Origin: an uncultured Saprospiraceae bacterium
GTDB taxonomy: Bacteria; Bacteroidota; Bacteroidia; Chitinophagales; Saprospiraceae
Assembly (NCBI GenBank): GCA_937942465.1
Contig: CALDEO010000151.1
Span: 1-11,536 of the forward strand
DNA: 11,536 nt
Direction of reading: 5' to 3'
The position numbers and the translations under genes were made by a program. Numbering within the stretch: position 1 is the first letter of the stretch; every line of letters begins with the position of its first letter. The notes beneath the pieces were generated by a model. It did not search any database and had not been told where the DNA came from. It saw only the letters and a program-made list of their open reading frames with translations. Below, one piece after another: positions 1-7,469 of the stretch.

Positions 1-990
1 GAAGTAGAGCAAGCAGATAACTCATGGATGTATTGGATTCTTTTAGGTTCATTGATTTTATTGTCATTGTTATTAGCTAGAGTAGTGACTAGTTTAAATC
101 AAATAGCAGCAAAGAAGGAAGGTTTAGAATTTGAGGGGAAAACAGTTTTACAGACGCTTACTAGTAAAGGTATCGTGAGTTTAGTGTTATTCTCATTGAT
201 CGTCTTAGGTGGTTATACCACTGTTAATAATGCAATCGATTTAGGTCGTCAACAAAACTATGCTCCTGATCAGCCAATAAAGTTCTCTCACGAGACACAT
301 GCTGGAATACACAAAATAGAATGTCAATATTGTCATGATGGTGCTAGAAGATCTAAGCACTCAGTGATACCTGCAACAAATACATGTATGAATTGTCACA
401 AGGCAATCAAAAATGGATCTAAGTACGGTACACAAGAATTGACTAAGATATTTGCTTCAGTTGGATACGATCCAACTAGTAACAAATACATGGAGAACTA
501 TGAAGATATGCCACAAGACAGTGTCAAAGCGGTATATACCAAGTGGATCAGTGATCAACATGTTGTCAATGCAGATGACAAAGCAATTGCAGAGACCGAC
601 AAAGATAAAGTTGCTGAAGACCAATGGGAAAACATATTTGCTTCATTAACTAATGAGCAAAAAACAAAAGTACAAGGTCCTATCGAATGGACTAGAATTC
701 ACAATTTACCTGATCACGTTTACTTCAATCATGCACAACACGTAACTGTTGGTAAGGTAGATTGTCAAACATGTCACGGTAAAGTCGAAGAAATGGAAGT
801 AGTTGCACAGCACTCTCCATTGTCTATGGGATGGTGTATCAACTGTCACAGAAAGACTGAAGTGAAGTTTAACGAAAATGAATATTACGCTTCTTATGCT
901 AAGTATCAAGAAGAGGTAAAAGATGGTAAACGAGATAAAGTGACTGTTGCAGATGTCGGCGGTCTTGAGTGTCAAAAATGCCATTACTAA
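1..990 (+). CDS. actA: ACIII subunit ActA, multiheme cytochrome c (5'-partial)
   Basis: This is the multiheme c-type cytochrome subunit of the quinol:cytochrome c oxidoreductase Alternative Complex III. It passes electrons from the Fe-S subunit towards the terminal acceptor on the periplasmic side. Five CXXCH heme-binding motifs are visible: CQYCH (322-336), CMNCH (385-399), CQTCH (763-777), CINCH (835-849) and CQKCH (970-984), the last ending two codons before the stop. His pairs in FSHETH and FNHAQH are plausible distal heme ligands. Two hydrophobic segments lie near 28-81 and 163-225. The first ATG inside the window is at 28, but the frame is open back to base 1 (E-V-E-Q-A-D-N-S-W before that Met), and the first membrane segment starts right at this Met, so the gene very probably begins upstream. 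Flavobacterial ActA proteins, as I recall them, carry an N-terminal monoheme cytochrome domain before this point; whether it is present here cannot be seen. The gene precedes actB by 43 bases. Confidence 0.93.
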   Translation, partial: EVEQADNSWMYWILLGSLILLSLLLARVVTSLNQIAAKKEGLEFEGKTVLQTLTSKGIVSLVLFSLIVLGGYTTVNNAIDLGRQQNYAPDQPIKFSHETHAGIHKIECQYCHDGARRSKHSVIPATNTCMNCHKAIKNGSKYGTQELTKIFASVGYDPTSNKYMENYEDMPQDSVKAVYTKWISDQHVVNADDKAIAETDKDKVAEDQWENIFASLTNEQKTKVQGPIEWTRIHNLPDHVYFNHAQHVTVGKVDCQTCHGKVEEMEVVAQHSPLSMGWCINCHRKTEVKFNENEYYASYAKYQEEVKDGKRDKVTVADVGGLECQKCHY

Positions 991-1033
991 ATCGAGATAT
1001 TGTACATACAAGTACTTCTAAAAATTCTAATCA

Positions 1034-4000
1034 ATGAATCATAAGCAAAATGGAATATGGATCGGGTCTCAGGACTTAAATAAGGATCCAGATTTTATTA
1101 AGGATGCCCAACAGGAGATGAAAACTCCATCTATCTTAGAAGCTGCAGGCGATGAGAATGTAGCTGGTAAAGTAGAAGGTAATAGAAGAGATTTTCTAAA
1201 ATTCTTGGGTTTTGGTCTTGGTGCTGCTACAATCGCAGCAGGTTGTGATACACCTATCAAAAGAGCAATACCTTATGTAATCAAACCAGAAACAATTATT
1301 CCTGGTGTAGCTACATACTATGCTTCTAGTTATGTGCAAGGTGGTGAGTTCTGTCCGATATTAGTGAAAACTAGAGAGGGTAGACCGATCAAAATAGAAG
1401 GTAACAAGATGTCTACAATGACAGAAGGTGGTACTTCTGCTAGAGTCCAAGCATCTGTTTTAGACTTGTATGATGTAAACAGATATAGAACGCCGATCAC
1501 AATGAGTGCAGACGGTGTTCCAACAGCTTCTGATTGGAGCAGCTTCGACGCATTGTTGAAGTCTAAAGTAACATCAAGTGCAACAATACGTGTCGTTAGT
1601 AATACGATCTTAAGTCCAACAACTAAGAAGTTATTGGCTGATGTACAAGCAAAGTACCCTAACACTAAAGTAGTACAATACGATCCAGTATCAAGTGCAG
1701 CAATGCTTAAAGCAAATGAGCAATCATTTGGTGAAGCTGTGATACCAGATTATAAATTTGATAAAGCTGATTTAATCGTTTCGTTTAACGCTGACTTCTT
1801 AGGAACTTGGATTTCTCCAATCGAATATGCAAGAGCTTACACGAAGAGTAGAAAAATCAACAACTTTAAGAATGCTTCAATGTCAAGACATGTACAGGTG
1901 GAAAGTCACATGTCAATGACTGGAAGTAATGCAGATCACCGTATCCTAGTAAAGCCTTCAGAGCAAACAGCAGCTGTTGGTTACTTATACAACAAGGTAG
2001 CAGGTGGTGGAGTATCTACACAAGGATTGAATGCTAAGGCAAAAACAAACTTGGATAAAGTAGCTGCTCAATTGATACAAAATAAAGGTAAATCTTTAGT
2101 TGTATCAGGTAATAATAATGTAGCAGAGCAATTGATGATCAATGCGATCAACAACGCCTTAGCTAACTATGGAGCAACAATTAGCTTTAAGCATGCCTCA
2201 ATGCAACGTCAGGGTGATGAAAGTCAATTGGCTAGTCTTATTTCAGAAATGAAGTCGGGTAGTGTTGATGTTCTTATCATGAACAATGCAAATCCAGTAT
2301 ACGAATACAGTAAAGGAGCTGACTTTGCAGCTGCGATGGATAAAGTTGCAACTAAAGTAGGATTCTACTATAGACCATGTGAGACATCTGCTAAGTGTGA
2401 TGTTATTGCACCAGTACACCATTCTCTTGAGAGTTGGGGTGATGCTGAGCCTAAAAAAGGACAACTTGCAATAATACAACCTACGATTTCGCCTTTATTC
2501 AAGACGAGACACATGGAAGAGTCATTAATGGTTCTTTTAGGTTCAGATAAAATGGCGAGTGATCAGCCATATTATGATTATCTAAAGCAAAGCTGGAGAG
2601 ATTCTCAGTTTTCTAGACAATCAAAGTTTGCATCTTTCGATGCATTCTGGAATGATGCAGTATTTAACGGTATAATAACTGTGAATACAACGGGATCTAA
2701 TCCTAGTTTTAGTGCATCTTCTATAACAATGCCTAAAGTGAGTTCTTCTGACTTAGAGATAAGTTTTAAAGAACCAATAAGTATAGGTAACGGTACTTTC
2801 GCTGATAACCCTTGGTTACAGGAAATGCCAGATCCAGTAACACGTACAACTTGGGGTACATATTTAAGTGTACCACTTAAGTTCGATGGTGTTAAGAAAT
2901 TCACAGGATTGAATGACCTTAAAGATGGTGACTTAGTAGAAGTTACGATCTCAGGTAAAAAACTAGTACTTCCAGTTATTCAGCAGTTTGGCCAGATGTC
3001 TGGTACAATAGCAGTAACACTTGGTGGTGGTAGAAATAGTGGTGGATTTGCATCTAAAGAAGTTGGAGCTAAGGTCAATGACTGTAGCGCAACGGTAGGT
3101 GGTTTATCAACATACTTCAGTACAGACGTTTCACTTTCTGGTAAAGTAGGTGAAGAAGAGTACTTCTCTTGTGTACAATACCATAATACGATGGGTGTAA
3201 CTGGAGAGTATGAGCCAACTGGAGAAACTGTAAATGTAGATGAGCAAGCACTTGCACCTGGATATGGTAACATATTTGAAGGATTTCAAGGAGCCCTCGT
3301 TAATAGATCAATTATTAGAACGGCAGAACTAGAAACACTAGTTGAGACGACACATGATCTAGAGCATGAAAGAGAGCATCACCAGAAGTTGAATGCCAAC
3401 ACGATGTACCCATTTGATGAGTACATGGAAGAAAACTATGGTCAAGGACACCACTGGGGTATGCATGTAGATATGAATACATGTACTGGTTGTAGTGCTT
3501 GTACAGTAGCATGTATGGCTGAGAACAATGTTCCTGTAGTAGGAAAAGAAAGAGTAGCAAAGCATCAAGAGATGTCTTGGTTACGTATTGATAGATACTT
3601 CTTTGGAGATTATGAAAACCCTAACACGGTTTATCAACCATTGATGTGTCAACACTGTGATAATGCTCCTTGTGAGAATGTTTGTCCAGTAAATGCAACG
3701 AATCACAGTTCTGAAGGACTGAATCAAATGACTTATAACAGATGTATCGGTACAAGATATTGTGCAAATAACTGTCCGTTTAAAGTAAGAAGATTCAACT
3801 GGATGGATTACACAACTGCAGATTTATTCCCAGCTAACCAAGTATTGGTGAATGGTGAAGATCTTGCGTTTGGTGCTGACAACTTAACAAGAATGGTATT
3901 GAATCCAGATGTTACCGTCAGAACAAGAGGTGTAATCGAGAAATGTAGTTTCTGTGTACAGAGAATCCAAGAAGCGAAGTTGACTGCAAAGTCTGAATCA

Positions 4001-4213
4001 AGAAGAATGATTGATTCTGATCTACAAGTTGCTTGTGCTAGTGCATGTCCAGTAGATGCAATCACATTTGGAGATAGAAATGATAAAGAAAGTAAAGTTG
4101 CTAAAGCTTGGGATAATTCACTAGTCTACGAAGTACTAGAAGAAGTGAATACACAGTCTTCAGTTAGATATGCAATGAAAGTAGTAAATAAAGATAAATC
4201 GATAGAAGCGTAA
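1034..4213 (+). CDS. actB: ACIII subunit ActB, Fe-S protein with molybdopterin-oxidoreductase-like domain
   Basis: This is the large peripheral periplasmic Fe-S subunit of Alternative Complex III (1059 aa, usual length). The N-terminus has a twin-arginine signal (Arg51-Arg52 in NRRDFLKFLG), a hydrophobic stretch, and a lipobox-like AAGC with Cys71, so Tat export followed by lipid anchoring is likely. Residues about 80-760 form the molybdopterin-oxidoreductase-like part; the N-terminal Cys cluster of true molybdoenzymes is absent, as expected for ActB, which carries no Mo cofactor. The C-terminal ferredoxin-like part has four Cys groups: C817/820/823/827, C872/875/880/884, C904/910/914 (CIGTRYC, with Thr907 where a Cys would sit) and C971/974 plus C1001/1005. 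These 15 Cys fit three [4Fe-4S] and one [3Fe-4S] cluster, the known ActB set. Role: a wire from the quinol site in ActC to the hemes. ATG start; upstream sequence is A/T-rich without Shine-Dalgarno. Confidence 0.96.
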   Translation: MNHKQNGIWIGSQDLNKDPDFIKDAQQEMKTPSILEAAGDENVAGKVEGNRRDFLKFLGFGLGAATIAAGCDTPIKRAIPYVIKPETIIPGVATYYASSYVQGGEFCPILVKTREGRPIKIEGNKMSTMTEGGTSARVQASVLDLYDVNRYRTPITMSADGVPTASDWSSFDALLKSKVTSSATIRVVSNTILSPTTKKLLADVQAKYPNTKVVQYDPVSSAAMLKANEQSFGEAVIPDYKFDKADLIVSFNADFLGTWISPIEYARAYTKSRKINNFKNASMSRHVQVESHMSMTGSNADHRILVKPSEQTAAVGYLYNKVAGGGVSTQGLNAKAKTNLDKVAAQLIQNKGKSLVVSGNNNVAEQLMINAINNALANYGATISFKHASMQRQGDESQLASLISEMKSGSVDVLIMNNANPVYEYSKGADFAAAMDKVATKVGFYYRPCETSAKCDVIAPVHHSLESWGDAEPKKGQLAIIQPTISPLFKTRHMEESLMVLLGSDKMASDQPYYDYLKQSWRDSQFSRQSKFASFDAFWNDAVFNGIITVNTTGSNPSFSASSITMPKVSSSDLEISFKEPISIGNGTFADNPWLQEMPDPVTRTTWGTYLSVPLKFDGVKKFTGLNDLKDGDLVEVTISGKKLVLPVIQQFGQMSGTIAVTLGGGRNSGGFASKEVGAKVNDCSATVGGLSTYFSTDVSLSGKVGEEEYFSCVQYHNTMGVTGEYEPTGETVNVDEQALAPGYGNIFEGFQGALVNRSIIRTAELETLVETTHDLEHEREHHQKLNANTMYPFDEYMEENYGQGHHWGMHVDMNTCTGCSACTVACMAENNVPVVGKERVAKHQEMSWLRIDRYFFGDYENPNTVYQPLMCQHCDNAPCENVCPVNATNHSSEGLNQMTYNRCIGTRYCANNCPFKVRRFNWMDYTTADLFPANQVLVNGEDLAFGADNLTRMVLNPDVTVRTRGVIEKCSFCVQRIQEAKLTAKSESRRMIDSDLQVACASACPVDAITFGDRNDKESKVAKAWDNSLVYEVLEEVNTQSSVRYAMKVVNKDKSIEA

Positions 4214-4259
4214 GCTTTTATAGATTCATTAAATTATAAATTATAACAATAAGTTATAT

Positions 4260-5951
4260 ATGAGTTCACCAGTTAGTGCAATCAGACCGCCATTAGTCAC
4301 AGGGCATAAGTCGTACCACGACATCACCGAAGACTTAGTGATTGGGACAGAAAAGACTCCAACAGCCTCATGGGTTATTGGGTTGATTCTTTCTGTTACC
4401 TTATTAGGATTCGGTATATTCTGTATACTCTGGACCATTTGGAATGGTATCGGTACATGGAATTTGAATAGAACCATTGGATGGGGTTGGGATATTACCA
4501 ATTTTGTATGGTGGATCGGTATCGGTCACGCGGGTACATTGATCTCAGCGATCTTATTACTGTTCAGACAGAAATGGAGGACAGGGGTAAACAGAGCAGC
4601 CGAGGCGATGACCATTTTCGCCGTTATGTGTGCCGGTTTATTTCCATTAATACACATGGGACGTATCTGGATGGCAATGTTTATTTTTCCTTACGTGAAT
4701 ACGAGAGGACCTTTATGGCCTAACTTCAATTCGCCGTTGTTATGGGATGTATTCGCCATTAGTACTTATTTCACGGTATCATTATTATTCTGGTACACTG
4801 GTTTAGTACCTGATTTTGCAACAGTAAGAGATAGAGCAAAAGGATTTAGAAGAAAAATCTACAGTTTCTTATCATTCGGTTGGACTGGTTCAGCAAAGCA
4901 CTGGCAGAGATGGGAGTCATTATCTCTCATATTAGCAGGTATTGCTACACCACTAGTACTTTCGGTACATACAATTGTAAGTTTTGATTTCGCCACTTCT
5001 GTAATTCCAGGATGGCATACAACGATATTTCCTCCATACTTTGTTGCAGGAGCCGTATTCTCTGGTTTCGCGATGGTACAGACATTGATGATCATCACTA
5101 GAAAGATCATGAAGTTGGAAGATTATATTACGATTGAGCATATCGAATCTATGAATAAAGTCATAGTAACGACGGGTATGATCGTAGGTGTAGCTTATTT
5201 AACAGAGTTATTCATCTCTTGGTATTCAGGATATGTATATGAGCAGTTTGCATTCTTCAACAGAGCACTTGGACCATATTACTGGTCTTACTTCGGTATG
5301 ATGTTCTGTAACGTTGTATCACCACTGTTCTTCTTTAGCAAGAAATTAAGAAGGAATATTCAATTTACATTCTTCATGTCTATACTGATTAACATCGGTA
5401 TGTGGTTTGAGAGGTTTGTAATTATCGCGACGACTTTAGCTAGAGATTATTTACCATCATCATGGAGTTTTTATGTTCCTACATGGGTCGAGATCGGTAT
5501 TTACTTAGGTACGTTCGGATTATTCTTTACACTATACTTAATATTCGTAAGAGTAGCACCCGTAGTTGCAATTGCAGAGGTTAAGAGTATTTTGAAATCT
5601 TCAGGAGACCAGTATACAGGTGGTCACTCTGATTCACATAGTCACAAAGCAGCTCCTGCAAAAAAGAAGACGCTTGTAGACACTGCTGCTAATGTGGTAA
5701 GTGATAGTTTAAAGAAGTTAGAAGGAATAGGACCGAAGATAGAGCAAGTATTGAATGCTGGAGGTATTTATACTTTTGAACAATTATCTCAGACAAGTGT
5801 AGACAAAATGCAGTCTTTACTTGATAGTGCTGATGGTAACTTCAAAGGTAATAGTCCTGAGTCATGGGCTGATCAAGCAAGATTAGCTGCTGATGGTAAG
5901 TGGGATGAGTTAAAAACATTACAGGACAAACTTGACGGCGGTCGATACTAA
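4260..5951 (+). CDS. actC: ACIII subunit ActC, NrfD-like quinol-oxidising membrane protein with extra C-terminal HhH-like domain
   Basis: This is the NrfD/PsrC-family integral membrane subunit of Alternative Complex III and the proposed quinol-oxidation site. Residues about 35-445 hold roughly ten hydrophobic helices, with family-typical IGIGHAG (His90) and PLIHMGR (His132) segments and long aromatic stretches. The protein is 563 aa, about 90-100 residues longer than I expect for ActC. After the last helix comes a short His-rich linker (GGHSDSHSHK, about 450-459), an Ala/Lys-rich hinge, and a folded-looking domain at about 475-563. That domain contains KKLEGIGPKIEQVLNAGGIY (GIGP at 489-492) and ends with a W..QA.LA..GKWDEL..LQ..LDGGR pattern. 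This matches the helix-hairpin-helix-like extension on some Bacteroidota ribosomal L21 proteins. Reading frame and codon use run smoothly through the junction, so this is a real fusion and not a frameshift. A 6-bp A/T-rich inverted repeat sits just before the ATG. The gene is followed by actD after 12 bases. Confidence 0.95.
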   Translation: MSSPVSAIRPPLVTGHKSYHDITEDLVIGTEKTPTASWVIGLILSVTLLGFGIFCILWTIWNGIGTWNLNRTIGWGWDITNFVWWIGIGHAGTLISAILLLFRQKWRTGVNRAAEAMTIFAVMCAGLFPLIHMGRIWMAMFIFPYVNTRGPLWPNFNSPLLWDVFAISTYFTVSLLFWYTGLVPDFATVRDRAKGFRRKIYSFLSFGWTGSAKHWQRWESLSLILAGIATPLVLSVHTIVSFDFATSVIPGWHTTIFPPYFVAGAVFSGFAMVQTLMIITRKIMKLEDYITIEHIESMNKVIVTTGMIVGVAYLTELFISWYSGYVYEQFAFFNRALGPYYWSYFGMMFCNVVSPLFFFSKKLRRNIQFTFFMSILINIGMWFERFVIIATTLARDYLPSSWSFYVPTWVEIGIYLGTFGLFFTLYLIFVRVAPVVAIAEVKSILKSSGDQYTGGHSDSHSHKAAPAKKKTLVDTAANVVSDSLKKLEGIGPKIEQVLNAGGIYTFEQLSQTSVDKMQSLLDSADGNFKGNSPESWADQARLAADGKWDELKTLQDKLDGGRY

Positions 5952-5963
5952 TATACAATAGAC

Positions 5964-6485
5964 ATGGCAGTTAAAACAGTAGATTATATTTATGGATTGT
6001 ACAATGACGAGGAGATACTTCTCGACGCTGTACGTACAGCTAACGCTGAGCATCTTGAAATAGGAGAGGTGTATTCACCGTTTCCTGTTCACGGTCTAGA
6101 CCCGTTATTGGGCTTAGAAGAATCAAGATTGCACATTGCAGGTTTTGTATATGGTGGACTTGGTACATTGACAGCATTCCTTGGGATGACTTGGATATTT
6201 ACTAAGGATTGGCCGATTATATTTGGTGGTAAGCCATATTGGTCAGTACCAGCATTCATTCCGATTACATTCGAGCTTACAGTACTTTTCGCAGCGATCG
6301 GTATGGTAGTTTCTTTTTACATTGTCTGTGGTCTAGGGCCCGGAGTTAAAGAGAAAACATTGGATGACCGTATCACGGATGATAAGTTCTGTATCGCTTT
6401 CAATAAATCTGAAGTAAATATTGATGCGGTTAACGCATTTTTCAAAAATACAGGTGCTGAGGAAGTTAATTCTAAATCACTTTAA
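5964..6485 (+). CDS. actD: ACIII subunit ActD (DUF3341 family membrane protein)
   Basis: This is the small membrane subunit of Alternative Complex III (173 aa, the usual size for DUF3341/ActD). No cofactor motif is visible, and none is known for the family; it is a structural subunit packed against the NrfD-like proteins. The N-terminal 45 residues look soluble and start with a compact alpha/beta-like stretch (VDYIYGLYNDEEILLDAV). A PFPVHGLDPLLGL segment follows and then two hydrophobic helices: about residues 53-78 (FVYGGLGTLTAFLGMTWIF) and about 93-120 (ITFELTVLFAAIGMVVSFY). A short acidic C-terminal tail completes it. The ATG lies 12 bases after the actC stop, and actE follows after 12 bases, which suggests translational coupling. 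The assignment rests on the combination of sequence character and position between actC and actE. Confidence 0.93.
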   Translation: MAVKTVDYIYGLYNDEEILLDAVRTANAEHLEIGEVYSPFPVHGLDPLLGLEESRLHIAGFVYGGLGTLTAFLGMTWIFTKDWPIIFGGKPYWSVPAFIPITFELTVLFAAIGMVVSFYIVCGLGPGVKEKTLDDRITDDKFCIAFNKSEVNIDAVNAFFKNTGAEEVNSKSL

Positions 6486-6497
6486 GCATTGATCGAA

Positions 6498-7466
6498 ATG
6501 AAATTATTGAATAAATCATACTATTTAGGTTTTGTTCTTGCAGTGCTCATCATGGTGAGTAGCTGTCAGCAATCAGGCCCTAATAATCCAGGTAGTGAGT
6601 ACATGCCCGATATGGGGCACTCTGTTGCCTATGAAGCCAATTACTATTCTTACTACTCTCATAATACATGGGGTACGGAGAAAGAGTATCACGAAATGGC
6701 TCAACCAAGAGTACCAGTAACTGGGTCAATACCTAGAGACTTAAAAAATAAGCAGAGATCATCTGATCAAGCAGGTACGATGCCTTATATGTATGTAGAT
6801 ACAGAGGAGTCAAGAACTGCAGCCACTGCACAACTTATAAACAATCCTTACCCAATAAGTATGGATGGTCTTAAAAGAGGTAAAGACTTGTATAACACAT
6901 TCTGTGCTATCTGTCATGGTGAAAAAGGTGATGGTAATGGATATCTCGTAAGAGATGCCAATCCTGCAACAGGAGATGAAGGTGGTAAGTACCCAGTACA
7001 ACCAGCTATATTGACTAATGACGAGTTTACAACAACTTCTAATGGTAGACTATATCATGCAATCATGTATGGTAAGAATCTAATGGGAGGTTACGCTGAT
7101 AAAATGAATTCTGAAGAAAGATGGCAAGTAATCCACTACATCAGATCATTACAAGCTAAAGAAAAGAAGCAAGAGTATACGCAATTAGTTAATACACTTA
7201 ATAGTGTAGACAAGCCAGCAGGTAGAGACTTTAAAGTATTACCTTCTAGCTATGATCCTAGTGCAATTACTCATACTATGTCTGAAGGAAATCATGATCA
7301 TGATAGTCATGGTCACGATGCACATGGACATGATGCTGACGCAGAAGGACATCACGATCACGGTGATCACTCAACAGAAGAGGGTGGACATCATTCAGGA
7401 GAGTCACACTCTGGCGATAGCCACGATGGAGACCATTCAACTAATCAAGAATCACACAAGCACTAA
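6498..7466 (+). CDS. actE: ACIII subunit ActE, monoheme cytochrome c lipoprotein with His-rich tail
   Basis: This is the monoheme cytochrome c subunit of Alternative Complex III, expected on the periplasmic face of the inner membrane. I place the start at ATG 6498 and not at the in-frame TTG at 6489: from the ATG the protein begins with a clean lipoprotein signal (MKLLNK, hydrophobic core, VSSC) with the acylated Cys at residue 23. The single heme site is CAICH at residues 136-140, followed by GEKGDGNG; Met196 in YGKNLMGGYA is the likely axial ligand. The class I cytochrome fold ends near WQVIHYIRSLQ. The last 64 residues (259-322) are odd: 18 His mixed with Asp, Gly, Ser and Glu, low-complexity and probably disordered, a candidate metal-binding tail. 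The total is 322 aa, longer than a plain ActE because of this tail. The stop is followed by actF with only three bases between them. Confidence 0.94.
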   Translation: MKLLNKSYYLGFVLAVLIMVSSCQQSGPNNPGSEYMPDMGHSVAYEANYYSYYSHNTWGTEKEYHEMAQPRVPVTGSIPRDLKNKQRSSDQAGTMPYMYVDTEESRTAATAQLINNPYPISMDGLKRGKDLYNTFCAICHGEKGDGNGYLVRDANPATGDEGGKYPVQPAILTNDEFTTTSNGRLYHAIMYGKNLMGGYADKMNSEERWQVIHYIRSLQAKEKKQEYTQLVNTLNSVDKPAGRDFKVLPSSYDPSAITHTMSEGNHDHDSHGHDAHGHDADAEGHHDHGDHSTEEGGHHSGESHSGDSHDGDHSTNQESHKH

Positions 7467-7469
7467 TTG

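Noticed and set aside
991..1033. Possible promoter or operator between actA and actB (two GTAC palindromes)
   Set aside because: The 43-base gap shows no Bacteroidota TAnnTTTG-type element that I could find, and 4-bp palindromes are expected by chance.
1250..3300. ActB as an active molybdoenzyme
   Set aside because: The N-terminal Fe-S Cys cluster is absent and the gene lies in an ACIII operon, where this domain is known to lack the molybdenum cofactor.
3315..3568. Antisense reading frames rich in Tyr, Cys and Ser opposite actB
   Set aside because: They are opposite the conserved Fe-S coding region, have no recognisable domain and low-complexity composition; shadows of actB codons.
4231..4258. 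A/T-rich repeats before actC: tandem AAATTAT (4231-4244) and a 6-bp inverted repeat TATAAC/GTTATA (4242-4258)
   Set aside because: Short and made almost only of A and T in an A+T-rich genome; no U-tract or known operator pattern, so chance is likely.
5605..5720. Frameshift or assembly join between the membrane part and the tail of ActC
   Set aside because: The frame is continuous, codon use does not change, and the tail has a complete recognisable domain ending naturally at a stop 12 bases before actD.
6489..6497. TTG start three codons upstream of the actE ATG
   Set aside because: It would put Ile-Glu ahead of the lipoprotein signal; the ATG at 6498 gives a basic, standard n-region, and ATG is used by the neighbours.
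7467..7469. TTG start for actF directly after the actE stop
   Set aside because: An ATG is the very next codon and adds or removes only one residue; ATG is the simpler choice.
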